A stretch of DNA of 64,000 nt. Source: Ignisphaera sp. Its GTDB lineage: Archaea > Thermoproteota > Thermoprotei_A > Sulfolobales > Ignisphaeraceae. Both the position numbers and the translations under genes were made by a program. Numbering within the stretch: the first letter of the stretch is position 1; every line of letters starts with the position of its first letter. The stretch is from positions 88,146 to 152,145 of the forward strand of contig JAWBKZ010000005.1 in assembly GCA_038831005.1 (NCBI GenBank), in the 5' to 3' direction. Below the pieces are notes generated by a model. That model saw nothing but the letters and a program-made list of their open reading frames with translations. It did no database searches and was not told the origin of the DNA. Positions 10,261 through 19,340 of the stretch are shown here, one piece after another.

Positions 10261-10548
10261 AGTCTCTTCCCACACCTATTACCTTTGTAGCTAAAGATTA
10301 TAAATTTATCCATGAAGATTTTGAGATCAGTAGGAAGTCTTATCAATAGATTAATATTCTACTAAATCTCTTTTTAAAACATCGTTGTCTATCGACGATA
10401 CACAATGTCTCGTCATGAGATTTGCATAACAATTCGAATTCTTTTTCCTTCCTTTTCTAGTTTTAGGTATCTCGGTATCTGACAACACTAAGGTTATATG
10501 CGTTAAACTTATTATGTTGTCCTGAATACGATAGTAGCTTGGGTATCT

Positions 10549-11892
10549 ATGGCATATAAGCCAAAGGTGGATTTCGAACCTTATCACACATGGATAGACA
10601 AGAGTTATGCACCAGATCTTAAGAATGATGTTATTGTTACCTTTAGAGTAACACCAGCTGAAGGCTTCAGTATAGAAGAGGTTGCAGGTGGTATTGCTGC
10701 TGAAAGTAGTACAGGTACCTGGACCACGCTCTATGTATGGTATGATCAGAATAGATTAGAGAAACTCAAGGGCAGAGCATACTTCTTTAAAGACTTGGGC
10801 GATGGTTCTTGGCTCATTAGAATTGCATATCCTGTAGAGCTTTTTGAAGAGAATAACATGCCTGGTTTCTTAGCTAGTATTGCTGGAAACATCTTCGGTA
10901 TGAGGAGAGCTAAATGGCTTAGAGTAGAGGATATGTATCTTCCATATGATTTCATCAAATATTTCAGAGGCCCTGTTAAAGGTGTTAAAGGTGTTAGAGA
11001 TATATTCAAAGTCTATGACAGGCCTATTGCAGGTACAGTACCGAAACCTAAAGTAGGCTATACTGCAGATGAAGTAGAGAAACTAGCTTACGAGATTCTA
11101 AGCGGAGGCATGGACTATATAAAGGATGACGAAAACCTTGTTAGCCCAAGTTACTGTCGTTTTGAAGCAAGAGCAAAATCGATAATGAAGATCATAGACA
11201 AAGTCGAGAAAGAAACAGGTGAGAGAAAGGTATGGTTTGCTAACATTACTGCTGATGTTAGGGAAATGGAGAAAAGACTAAAGCTTGTAGCTGATTATGG
11301 TAACCCATACATAATGGTTGATGTAGTTGTCACAGGTTGGTCTGCTCTAACATATATCAGAGATCTAGCTGAAGAATACGGTCTAGCTATCCACGCACAT
11401 AGAGCTATGCATGCAGCTATAACGAGAAATCCATACCACGGTATCTCAATGTTCACATTAGCTAAACTTTTCAGGATAATAGGTGTTGATCAACTACATA
11501 TAGGTACACCAGAAGTAGGTAAGCTAGAGGCAAAGACCATAGATGTTATAAGGAATGCTAAAGTACTTAGAGAAGATCCATTCACACCAGATAAAGATGA
11601 TATATTCCATCTCGAGCAACACTTCTACCATATAAAACCATCAGTACCAACATCATCTGGAGGACTACATCCAGGAACTCTTCCAGAGGTTGTTAAAGTA
11701 TTAGGTAGAGATTGTGTTATACAAGTAGGTGGCGGCACTATAGGTCATCCAGACGGTCCTAGAGCTGGTGCAGCTGCTATCCGACAAGCACTAGAAGCTA
11801 TCGTCAAAGGAATACCTCTAGATGATTATGCTAAAGATCATCCAGAACTTAGGAAAGCTCTCGAGAAATGGGGATATGTGAGACCGATATAA
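10549..11892 (+). CDS. rbcL: Ribulose-1,5-bisphosphate carboxylase, form III
   Basis: Archaeal RuBisCO of the nucleoside/AMP-salvage route: it carboxylates ribulose 1,5-bisphosphate to two 3-phosphoglycerates. All catalytic residues can be seen: Lys166 in TVPKPK, carbamylated Lys192 with Asp194/Glu195 in IKDDEN, His284/Arg285 in HAHRAMHA, loop-6 Lys325 in PEVGKLE and the phosphate-binding SSGGLHPG. Length 447 aa is that of form III. The partner enzymes AMP phosphorylase and ribose-1,5-bisphosphate isomerase are not in this window. A phosphoglycolate-phosphatase-like gene follows by 73 bp on the same strand. Confidence 0.96.
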   Translation: MAYKPKVDFEPYHTWIDKSYAPDLKNDVIVTFRVTPAEGFSIEEVAGGIAAESSTGTWTTLYVWYDQNRLEKLKGRAYFFKDLGDGSWLIRIAYPVELFEENNMPGFLASIAGNIFGMRRAKWLRVEDMYLPYDFIKYFRGPVKGVKGVRDIFKVYDRPIAGTVPKPKVGYTADEVEKLAYEILSGGMDYIKDDENLVSPSYCRFEARAKSIMKIIDKVEKETGERKVWFANITADVREMEKRLKLVADYGNPYIMVDVVVTGWSALTYIRDLAEEYGLAIHAHRAMHAAITRNPYHGISMFTLAKLFRIIGVDQLHIGTPEVGKLEAKTIDVIRNAKVLREDPFTPDKDDIFHLEQHFYHIKPSVPTSSGGLHPGTLPEVVKVLGRDCVIQVGGGTIGHPDGPRAGAAAIRQALEAIVKGIPLDDYAKDHPELRKALEKWGYVRPI

Positions 11893-11965
11893 ATAAAGAC
11901 AATTATTTTTAAATAAATATCTTCTACTTTATTACCTAGTCTATGAAATATTTGGGTAGAAATTC

Positions 11966-12739
11966 ATGAATCTATATGATATACTTGAAAGATATCTTTA
12001 TAGTAATATTCCAAGCGCTCTCTTCATTGATATAGATGGCGTGATGACCGTAGCTAGAGGTAGCTACGTGATGGATCTTGAAGTAGTTGGTTTTTTGAGA
12101 GAATTAGAGTCGAAAGGTGTTCCTGTGTATCTCGTTTCTGGTAATGCTTATCCAGTGGTACTGACTTTGCAAAGATACCTGGGTCTTTCATCTATATTTA
12201 TAGCTGAGAATGGTTGCGTCATTCAGATGCATGAAGAAGTCTTAAAAATATGTAAAGAATCTCTAGATAGTTTAGCTGATGTAATCTCAAAAAGTTTCAG
12301 TCTCAAGCCATCACCAAGTAACGCTTACAGATTATGTGACAGGGCATTTCATGTACCTAAAGAAATCAGGAGTGATGTTCATGCTGTTAGAGAGCTTGAG
12401 AAAAAGATAATGCATCTATACCCAGATATCCATGCATTATACACAGGTTACGTCATACATATCTACCCTAAGTATTGTTCAAAAAGCTCAGGTATCAGAA
12501 TTGTGGCTGAGAAACTCGGTATGGATCTCAAAAAAGCTGTAGCTATAGGTGATAGTGTAACAGATATTGACATGATTAAAGCTGTAGGAATAGGTGTAGC
12601 AACAGGTGATGCTGATGAAGAGCTTAAAAAAGAGGCAGTAATAGTTTTACCATTTAGAGCTTCGGAATCAACAAAGTTCTTCCTGAAAAACCTGCTATCA
12701 TATATAGAGATTAAATTTCGAGTCTCAAGCTCTATATAG
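11966..12739 (+). CDS. HAD phosphatase, archaeal phosphoglycolate phosphatase type
   Basis: Cof/SPP-like HAD phosphatase. Motif I is FIDIDGVMT with nucleophile Asp22 and acid Asp24; motif II is VSGN; motif IV is AIGDSVTDIDM near residue 192; the C2-type cap lies between. At 257 aa it fits the archaeal phosphoglycolate phosphatase subfamily (about 225-240 aa) with a 15-residue N-terminal extension. Position directly after RuBisCO suggests that it removes 2-phosphoglycolate formed by the oxygenase reaction; that is inference, since related enzymes act on other sugar phosphates. Its last 15 bp overlap the convergent FGGY kinase gene. Confidence 0.82.
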   Translation: MNLYDILERYLYSNIPSALFIDIDGVMTVARGSYVMDLEVVGFLRELESKGVPVYLVSGNAYPVVLTLQRYLGLSSIFIAENGCVIQMHEEVLKICKESLDSLADVISKSFSLKPSPSNAYRLCDRAFHVPKEIRSDVHAVRELEKKIMHLYPDIHALYTGYVIHIYPKYCSKSSGIRIVAEKLGMDLKKAVAIGDSVTDIDMIKAVGIGVATGDADEELKKEAVIVLPFRASESTKFFLKNLLSYIEIKFRVSSSI

Positions 12740-14179
12740 ATCTTGCAATTTTAGCCATCTCCTTATGAATGCATCTTTATATGGTCTATACACCTCAACC
12801 AAAGCTTCATCAGGTTCTACAGTATCAATAGGCTTCAAGAACATTCTTTTAACTTCATCTATAGAGCTATAGAATCTGTTTCTAATCAATAAGGGTATTA
12901 TTACCCCTGTACCAACAAGATCTCCATGAACTATGATTTTCTTTCCATATACTGAGGCTCTAATCTTGTTCCATATCTTGGATTTGGTGCCACCACCAGT
13001 TAAATTGACACAATTTGTATCTATACTGAAGAGCTCTCTAAATAATTCAATAAAATAGTTTTCAAGCAATGTTATTCCAAGCATAATGCTTCTAATGAAT
13101 CTCCCTAAAAGTATTTCTCTAGGTTCATCCGAAATCTTTATACCTGTTATAGCTGGCTCTAATAACGGATTGTATGTAGGACCTCTATCGCCATAGGGAA
13201 AGAACATATACTCGCTACCAGCTTTAACTTTCTCGACATACTCAGAAGCCTTATCTAGAGGCATTCCAAGGACTTTTTCTGAATACCATGAGAGAAATGC
13301 TCCAGTAAATCCTGTTGCAGATCCTGCTAAATACCCCTTTATCGGATGTATATGGTAATAAAGTGCTGGATGAGTTACAATTCTGTCAACAACTATCTTC
13401 GGTACAGTTGTTGTACCTATGTACATGTTTATGTCCCCTATATCTATAGCACCACCAGCTATAGCTGCAGCATTACCATCTGTTAACCCTTGATAAAGTC
13501 TAGCATTTTTAAGACCAATTTTTTCAGCAAATCTGCTTTTTGCAATACCTATAGCTTCACCTACTGGAGCTAGTTTAGGTAATTTATCTGCATCTATACC
13601 TAGTTCATCATATAGTGGGTAGAACCATGTTGGTGGAGAAGATGTGATATCTATGCCGAACTTCAAGGCATTTGTGTAGTCCATGTATACATCTTCCCAT
13701 ATCTCGCCTTCATCATAGTACAGCTTGTATAGAAGATATGTTGTTGGTGAAATAAACCAGTGGACGTTACTGTAGATATCATGGTGTTCAATCTTTAACT
13801 TCAGGATCTTTACAGGAGGTGATGTTTGATCTATTTTAACACCTTTCTCGTTCAACTTCTTGATAGAGCTATAGTTTTTGATCTTTTCGTACCATTCATC
13901 AATTCTTTCATAGTACATTATGGGACCGTGAATCACTTCACCATATCTATTGACACCTATTAAGGTTCCAGAGGTACTTGTGACAGATACATGTTTTTCA
14001 CAATCGGTGCATTCTTTAACAATGTTTGGTACAGAAGCTTCTAATGCTCGCAACCATTCTTCACAAGTTTGATTATGGATAGACTCCTTACCCATAGCTA
14101 CCAGGTTTCCCTCAATATCGTATACCTCTACCCTAATACCACTACTACCTAAATCTATTCCTATAAAGAGTTGCTTCAT
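12725..14179 (-). CDS. FGGY-family carbohydrate kinase (xylulokinase-like)
   Basis: ATP-dependent sugar kinase of the actin/Hsp70 fold. FIGIDLGSSGIRVEVYD at residues 5-21 is the phosphate-1 motif, GLTDGNAAAIAGGAIDIGD holds the catalytic Asp, and NLTGGGTKSKIWNKIRA near residue 395 is the adenosine motif. Length 484 aa is normal. Substrate is probably a ketopentose such as xylulose or ribulose, judged only from neighbours (two isomerase-like barrels, GH51 and GH3 glycosidases). It is the last gene of a minus-strand run that begins at the ABC importer and overlaps the HAD phosphatase tail-to-tail by 15 bp. Confidence 0.88.
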   Translation of the reverse strand: MKQLFIGIDLGSSGIRVEVYDIEGNLVAMGKESIHNQTCEEWLRALEASVPNIVKECTDCEKHVSVTSTSGTLIGVNRYGEVIHGPIMYYERIDEWYEKIKNYSSIKKLNEKGVKIDQTSPPVKILKLKIEHHDIYSNVHWFISPTTYLLYKLYYDEGEIWEDVYMDYTNALKFGIDITSSPPTWFYPLYDELGIDADKLPKLAPVGEAIGIAKSRFAEKIGLKNARLYQGLTDGNAAAIAGGAIDIGDINMYIGTTTVPKIVVDRIVTHPALYYHIHPIKGYLAGSATGFTGAFLSWYSEKVLGMPLDKASEYVEKVKAGSEYMFFPYGDRGPTYNPLLEPAITGIKISDEPREILLGRFIRSIMLGITLLENYFIELFRELFSIDTNCVNLTGGGTKSKIWNKIRASVYGKKIIVHGDLVGTGVIIPLLIRNRFYSSIDEVKRMFLKPIDTVEPDEALVEVYRPYKDAFIRRWLKLQDLYRA

Positions 14180-14253
14180 AGAGTCACCAGAGGACGAAAA
14201 ATAGAAAACATAGTTTTAGAATTTAAATCTTATTTAAAAGTTGTGTATATAGG

Positions 14254-15723
14254 TTAGGGTTCTACTATTACTTCAGCTAACACTTTCTCTAAATTGTTGC
14301 TGAATCTAAATGCTACTATATCATAGTATGGCGATAAATCTACTATATTCCATCCCTGCTCTAGGTTTACAGAATCTTCATAAACTTTTGTAAGCAAATT
14401 GTATTCTGCAATACTCATCTTCACCTTATCTGATACATATATTCTCATTTTCCTTACAGTAAATCCTTTAAGAGGTATACCACCGAACCATCCTTCTATA
14501 CCTGTTTCATCAAGCTTATAAAATCCATCGAATACCCATAATCTAAGAGAATTCCAAGGTTTTGTGAATAACTCTTTCACAGGTATAGCATATATGCCTC
14601 CATCACCTGTTCTGTAAGTATATGCTGGACAGTGATTTGCATATGATGCTCCTAGATATACATATTCTCCATCTGATATCATACCCGAAACGAAGCCTGA
14701 GAGAGACACTATCTGCGGTACAACAGGATCTACTCTCACTAAGAGTCCAAATGTGGTTCTAAGTGTAGGTTCTGTTAGTCCTTCAGATGGATTAACAGCT
14801 ATAATAGGTATTCCAAGGGGGTAAACCTTCTGTGTTCTAAGTCCAGGTATATATGGAGGTCTCTCTGATTCGGGACTAACAATCTCTAGAAACGGATAGA
14901 GAATATGTCTATCTCTATAGGGATCACTAACTATCAGTGTACCCCCGTAAAACGATATCAATCGATTTTGTATCTGTACTATTTGACCACCATCTCTCTT
15001 TATAGAAATTTTCTTATCTGGGTCTAAAGCAAAATTGAAGTCTTCAATAAGTCTACTTTCTCCACTGAGGGTATCGTATATAGCTACAGCGGATTTCTCC
15101 ATATGAGCTGGATTGAATAGTGTAGCAAATATTTTATCGTCTTTCATCTCCATCTTATATACTGTCCTGTTTCTAATTATCCATTCAACTTTTTTATCAT
15201 TTAGAGATATCCTCCATAAACCTAGTTCTGCATATCCATCAGCTCTACTAAAGTACAGTATATTGTCATGTCCATCATACAAGAGATCTGTTACCTCTCC
15301 ATACCAATGGTTTGGAGGAAGTTTATCATCCCATTTCCTAGACCATAGAAGCTCTACTTTACCATTTTCATCAACTGTATGTATATGGCTGTACTTCTCT
15401 CTCATATCTTGTTTAGCAAGAGTTCTATCCGTAGATACGAGCAGTCCTGGAGGAGCCTTCATCCAGCCACCTATGAATACGTATTCTCGAGACCATGTTA
15501 TAGCACCATGAGTATCTCCTCCAGCTCTAGGCGGTCTACCAATTAATGCAAAATCATATATAATTTTTCCATCCATATATATTTTTCCTGAATGACCCTC
15601 ATGTACAACAAATGCGCCATTGACTGGGTGAAAAGCCATATAGAAACATCTGAATTGATTTTGACCCATACCTACTTCGTCATGCTGTACGTATCTTTTT
15701 AAGTGAAGATTTGGTCTACCCAA
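14254..15723 (-). CDS. Uncharacterised beta-propeller-like protein (resembles DUF2139)
   Basis: 489 aa, rich in aromatic beta-strand repeats (for instance EYVFIGGWM, NILYFSRAD, EYVYLGASY), without signal peptide or membrane segment. It reminds me of DUF2139, a family I know only from archaea with no known role. The start appears to be TTG at 15723; a later in-frame ATG (residue 19) is possible. It lies 148 bp downstream of the GH3 gene and 74 bp before the FGGY kinase, all in one direction, so a part in carbohydrate breakdown, perhaps as a lactonase- or lyase-like propeller, is a reasonable guess but only that. Confidence 0.6.
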   Translation of the reverse strand: MGRPNLHLKRYVQHDEVGMGQNQFRCFYMAFHPVNGAFVVHEGHSGKIYMDGKIIYDFALIGRPPRAGGDTHGAITWSREYVFIGGWMKAPPGLLVSTDRTLAKQDMREKYSHIHTVDENGKVELLWSRKWDDKLPPNHWYGEVTDLLYDGHDNILYFSRADGYAELGLWRISLNDKKVEWIIRNRTVYKMEMKDDKIFATLFNPAHMEKSAVAIYDTLSGESRLIEDFNFALDPDKKISIKRDGGQIVQIQNRLISFYGGTLIVSDPYRDRHILYPFLEIVSPESERPPYIPGLRTQKVYPLGIPIIAVNPSEGLTEPTLRTTFGLLVRVDPVVPQIVSLSGFVSGMISDGEYVYLGASYANHCPAYTYRTGDGGIYAIPVKELFTKPWNSLRLWVFDGFYKLDETGIEGWFGGIPLKGFTVRKMRIYVSDKVKMSIAEYNLLTKVYEDSVNLEQGWNIVDLSPYYDIVAFRFSNNLEKVLAEVIVEP

Positions 15724-15871
15724 GGGAGAGACCCAAAGTAGGGGTGTAGGTTGTATAACTTAATAAGTTTATATATATATCATCTATTCATTTGTATATT
15801 CTCCTATGATTAGGAGAACTAAACAAACAAGGATGAACTAGTTAAAAAAATAATAATGTTTGGTAATCATT

Positions 15872-18079
15872 TTATTCTATATATGCTTCGGCAGTAAATA
15901 TCTTTCTCTCTTTGAGTTCTATAGTTTCTCCAACAATTTTGATCGTTGTTTCAAAGATACTTTCTTCGCTATTGCGTCCAACAACTACCTTGTATTCACC
16001 AGGTTCTATAACAAGTTTTGTATCCCTATTGTAAAATGCTAGAAGTTGTGTAGGTATTTTGAATGTCACTCTCCTTCTTTCTCCAGGCTTGATCTTTATC
16101 CTCTTAAATGCTTTCAGCTCCTTAACCGGTAACGCTAAACTATTGTAAGTTCTGGCAATGTATATCTGTACAACTTCATCAGCTTCATACCCACCTATGT
16201 TCTCGACCTCAACTGATATCCTGATTTCTCCAGCTATTGGTACTTCTAGTGGCTCTACGTTGATGCTAGTATACCTAAATTCTGTATAACTTAGTCCATA
16301 ACCGAATGGATACAAAGGTTTAGAAGGCATCTCTATATACTCGCCAAATGATGAAGGTCTTCTTGAATAGTATATCGGTAGCTGACCACTTGATCTAGGT
16401 AGAGATACAGGCAGTCTCCCACTTGGTGAATAGTCACCGAAAAGAATATCAGCTATAGCATTACCGCCTTCAGCACCTAGTTTCCAACACCATAGAATAG
16501 CCTTTACATCTTTCTGTACATTTTCTAGAGACATAGGTCTTCCAGCTACAACAACAAGAACTACAGGTTTGCCTAAATTACTAATACTCTTAACTAGCTC
16601 CTCTTGTGGTTTTGTTAGAGAGAGATCTGTTCTATCAATACCTTCACCTGAGGTACATCTATTCTTATCAAATATGCAGGAAATATCACCAATAACAATC
16701 ACAACTACATCAGCTTTACTAGCTATAGCAATAGCCTCATTAAGCATATTAAGGTCTGAGGTTTGTACCTCACAACCTTTAGCATATGAAACTGACGACG
16801 GATCTATCTTGTTCCTTATCCCTTCGAGAACCGTCACTATATGTATATCAGGTTGAACTAAACCTATGTGTGATGCGTAATGATAATCACCCAACATAGC
16901 GAAAGGATTATCTGCAAGAGGACCTACCACCGCAATCTTTATGTTAGATTTCGGTAAGGGTAGTACTCCATCGTTCTTTAGCAACACTATAGATTTTCTC
17001 GCAACTTCACGTGCAAGCTCTCTATAGCTGGGGCCATCTATGGTTTCTGGAACTCTTGCTTCATCTACATATGGATTATCAAAAAGCCCCAATAGATACT
17101 TGACGTAGAGAACTCTTTCAACACCTCTATCTAGAAGTTCCTCGGGTATCTCTCTCTTCCTTACAGCTTCTACAAGCTCTTTAAAACAGTCATTATGCGG
17201 AAGCTCTATATCTACGCCAGCTGATAAAGCTAGTATTGCCGCTTCTTTGCAACTTTTTGCAACTCTATGAACAGTATTAAGCATCCTTACACCCCAATAG
17301 TCAGATACAACAATTCCATCGAATCCCCACTCGTATCGAAGTATCTTGCTCAGTAGTTCGTCATTAGCATGACACGGTATTCCATCGATTTCATGGTAAG
17401 CAGGCATTACAGATTTTAGTTTAGCTAGCTTCACGACTGCTTCAAAAGGATATAGATGAATATTTCTAAACTCTCGAACACCTATATTTACAGACGCTAT
17501 ATTTCTACCCCCTTCAGGAACACCATGTGCAGCAAAATGTTTTGCTGTAGCAACTACGTAAACTCTATCTCCATCGCCTTGCAGACCTCTAACATATGCT
17601 ATACCCATAGCCGCTACCAAATTGTGGTCTTCGCCAAAGGTTTCTTCACATCTACCCCATCTAGGATCTCTACATAGATCTAGTACAGGCGATAAACAAT
17701 GCTTAACACCAACCAGCAATGCTTGTTCTCTTATCTTTTCTGCAACGTTTTTAACGAGGTCGGGATCCCATGTGCTTGCTAATGCTAAAGGTATTGGAAA
17801 CATAACAACAGAAGGTCCCATTAATCCTGAGAGACATTCCTCATGCACTATAGCTGGTATTCCCAATCTAGTTTTTTCAATCAAGAACTTCTGGATCTTA
17901 TTAACTATTTTAGCAACTTCTCTAGGTTTGAACCCTAGTTTTGATCCTGCTACTCTACTTATCTGTCCAATTCCATGCTTTATAAGTTGTTCAGCTTTAG
18001 CTTCAGAGAAATCACCATTCTCAATGAGATCATCAACAAATATCGAGGTCAGTTGAGCAATTTTTTCCTCTATACTCAT
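15872..18079 (-). CDS. Glycoside hydrolase family 3 (beta-glucosidase/beta-xylosidase)
   Basis: Exo-acting retaining glycosidase with three domains: (beta/alpha)8 barrel, alpha/beta sandwich and C-terminal fibronectin-III-like domain (about 630-715). Nucleophile Asp260 lies in GIVVSDYWG, substrate-binding Lys180-His181 in TAKHFAAHG, and the likely acid/base Glu479 in CTSGEGIDRTDLSL. The usual PLYPFGYGLSYT segment is present. There is no signal peptide, so it is intracellular. It is transcribed with, or near, the importer and isomerase genes upstream; a TATA-like ATTTTTATACC lies at about 18149-18159. Specificity for glucose versus xylose cannot be told. Confidence 0.94.
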   Translation of the reverse strand: MSIEEKIAQLTSIFVDDLIENGDFSEAKAEQLIKHGIGQISRVAGSKLGFKPREVAKIVNKIQKFLIEKTRLGIPAIVHEECLSGLMGPSVVMFPIPLALASTWDPDLVKNVAEKIREQALLVGVKHCLSPVLDLCRDPRWGRCEETFGEDHNLVAAMGIAYVRGLQGDGDRVYVVATAKHFAAHGVPEGGRNIASVNIGVREFRNIHLYPFEAVVKLAKLKSVMPAYHEIDGIPCHANDELLSKILRYEWGFDGIVVSDYWGVRMLNTVHRVAKSCKEAAILALSAGVDIELPHNDCFKELVEAVRKREIPEELLDRGVERVLYVKYLLGLFDNPYVDEARVPETIDGPSYRELAREVARKSIVLLKNDGVLPLPKSNIKIAVVGPLADNPFAMLGDYHYASHIGLVQPDIHIVTVLEGIRNKIDPSSVSYAKGCEVQTSDLNMLNEAIAIASKADVVVIVIGDISCIFDKNRCTSGEGIDRTDLSLTKPQEELVKSISNLGKPVVLVVVAGRPMSLENVQKDVKAILWCWKLGAEGGNAIADILFGDYSPSGRLPVSLPRSSGQLPIYYSRRPSSFGEYIEMPSKPLYPFGYGLSYTEFRYTSINVEPLEVPIAGEIRISVEVENIGGYEADEVVQIYIARTYNSLALPVKELKAFKRIKIKPGERRRVTFKIPTQLLAFYNRDTKLVIEPGEYKVVVGRNSEESIFETTIKIVGETIELKERKIFTAEAYIE

Positions 18080-18220
18080 CTTTTTGGTGATTTCTTTGAT
18101 CTTGCAGTAAATAGTGTTTCACCAAAGCAAAGTAAAATGATATAGGTATAAAAATATTTTCATTTATGTCGGTAGAATATTGTAAAAATATTGTGAAAGG
18201 TAATGCATAGTCCAGATGTT

Positions 18221-19210
18221 TTAGATATATACACCAAGAATTTCTCTCAAAAGTTTCTGAGATTCTATAGGATTATTCAATTCTATAGTTTTTCTTATCT
18301 TACTCCAGCCAACCTTCTCTAAAGCATTATAGAGTGCTTTAATGTTATATATACTTTGTCTAACCATTTCGGCTGCATCTAGATATCTTGGGAATAGATC
18401 TAGTCCATACCAACCATCGTATCCTATCTCGTGTAGCCAGTAGAGTAGTTCAATGAATTCTAGTAGATGTACACTCGCGGGAAAGAGATCTAGATCTACT
18501 TCTGTGAATATATCGTTTAGATGTAGATGATACAGAGCTCTATACCTGGATATAAGGACTATAGTTTCGGGTACATATTCTTTTGCTAGCTTTGCATGTG
18601 CAAATTCAACATTTATACCTACATTATTTACTCCCTGGGACTTCAACTCAAGAATTGTTGTTAGAGCCCTGGCAGCTGAACCATGAAGAAGATAGCTTGC
18701 TGGATCCTCTATTTTATACTCTAGTGCTACCTTTAGATCTGAACCATATTCTGATATCTCCTTTATCGCTGAAACATAGTTGTCCCATAGCTTCCTGTAA
18801 TCTGTTGTGAGAGGAAGGTCAAAACCTTCTCTACCAGGCCATATAATGAGCATTTTTGCCCCAAGTTCTCTAGCAATATCTATAGCCTTCTTGCACCTAT
18901 CTATAGCCTTTCTCCTAGTATTTTCATCAAGTGCCGAAAGAGCTCCTCGAGCCCATTGAGCTTCTTGAGAAAGTACTGGAGCTATACCAACAGCCTCAAT
19001 ACCGTGATCCAATAGAGCATCTCTAACATCTTTAACATTACTTTCATCAACTTCTGTAGGATAGTGAAACTCTAGTCCTTTAAGATCATCTACTCTACTT
19101 GCTTCATGTACTAAATTCACGATATTTTTAGCCACTTTATAACCTGTAGGCGCAAAACGTTCTACACCTGCTCCAAAAACCCATATTCCTGTGGAAAATC
19201 TTATTCTCAT
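18221..19210 (-). CDS. Xylose-isomerase-like TIM barrel, candidate L-rhamnose or pentose isomerase
   Basis: 329 aa metal-dependent sugar isomerase/epimerase fold. Likely metal ligands are Glu in VALEYKIEDPA (about 181), Glu/His in GINVEFAHAKL, His in YHLHLND and Asp in GWYGLDLFPR. LGAKMLIIWPGREGFD resembles xylose-isomerase barrels. It lies between the GH3 gene and the solute-binding protein of the sugar importer, and rhamnulokinase is divergent from that importer, so an L-rhamnose isomerase role would complete isomerase plus kinase. Xylose isomerase or a 3-epimerase are equally compatible with the sequence alone. Confidence 0.75.
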   Translation of the reverse strand: MRIRFSTGIWVFGAGVERFAPTGYKVAKNIVNLVHEASRVDDLKGLEFHYPTEVDESNVKDVRDALLDHGIEAVGIAPVLSQEAQWARGALSALDENTRRKAIDRCKKAIDIARELGAKMLIIWPGREGFDLPLTTDYRKLWDNYVSAIKEISEYGSDLKVALEYKIEDPASYLLHGSAARALTTILELKSQGVNNVGINVEFAHAKLAKEYVPETIVLISRYRALYHLHLNDIFTEVDLDLFPASVHLLEFIELLYWLHEIGYDGWYGLDLFPRYLDAAEMVRQSIYNIKALYNALEKVGWSKIRKTIELNNPIESQKLLREILGVYI

Positions 19211-19340
19211 ATATCTTAACCCGACTAACTAAGTGTGGTTTAACTACTATAAAAATGTACTCTTAATGAAATCATAGAAATCTGAACAATTAGAATAATG
19301 ATTGGATTTAGAATTAAAAAATAATTAATATAACACAATA

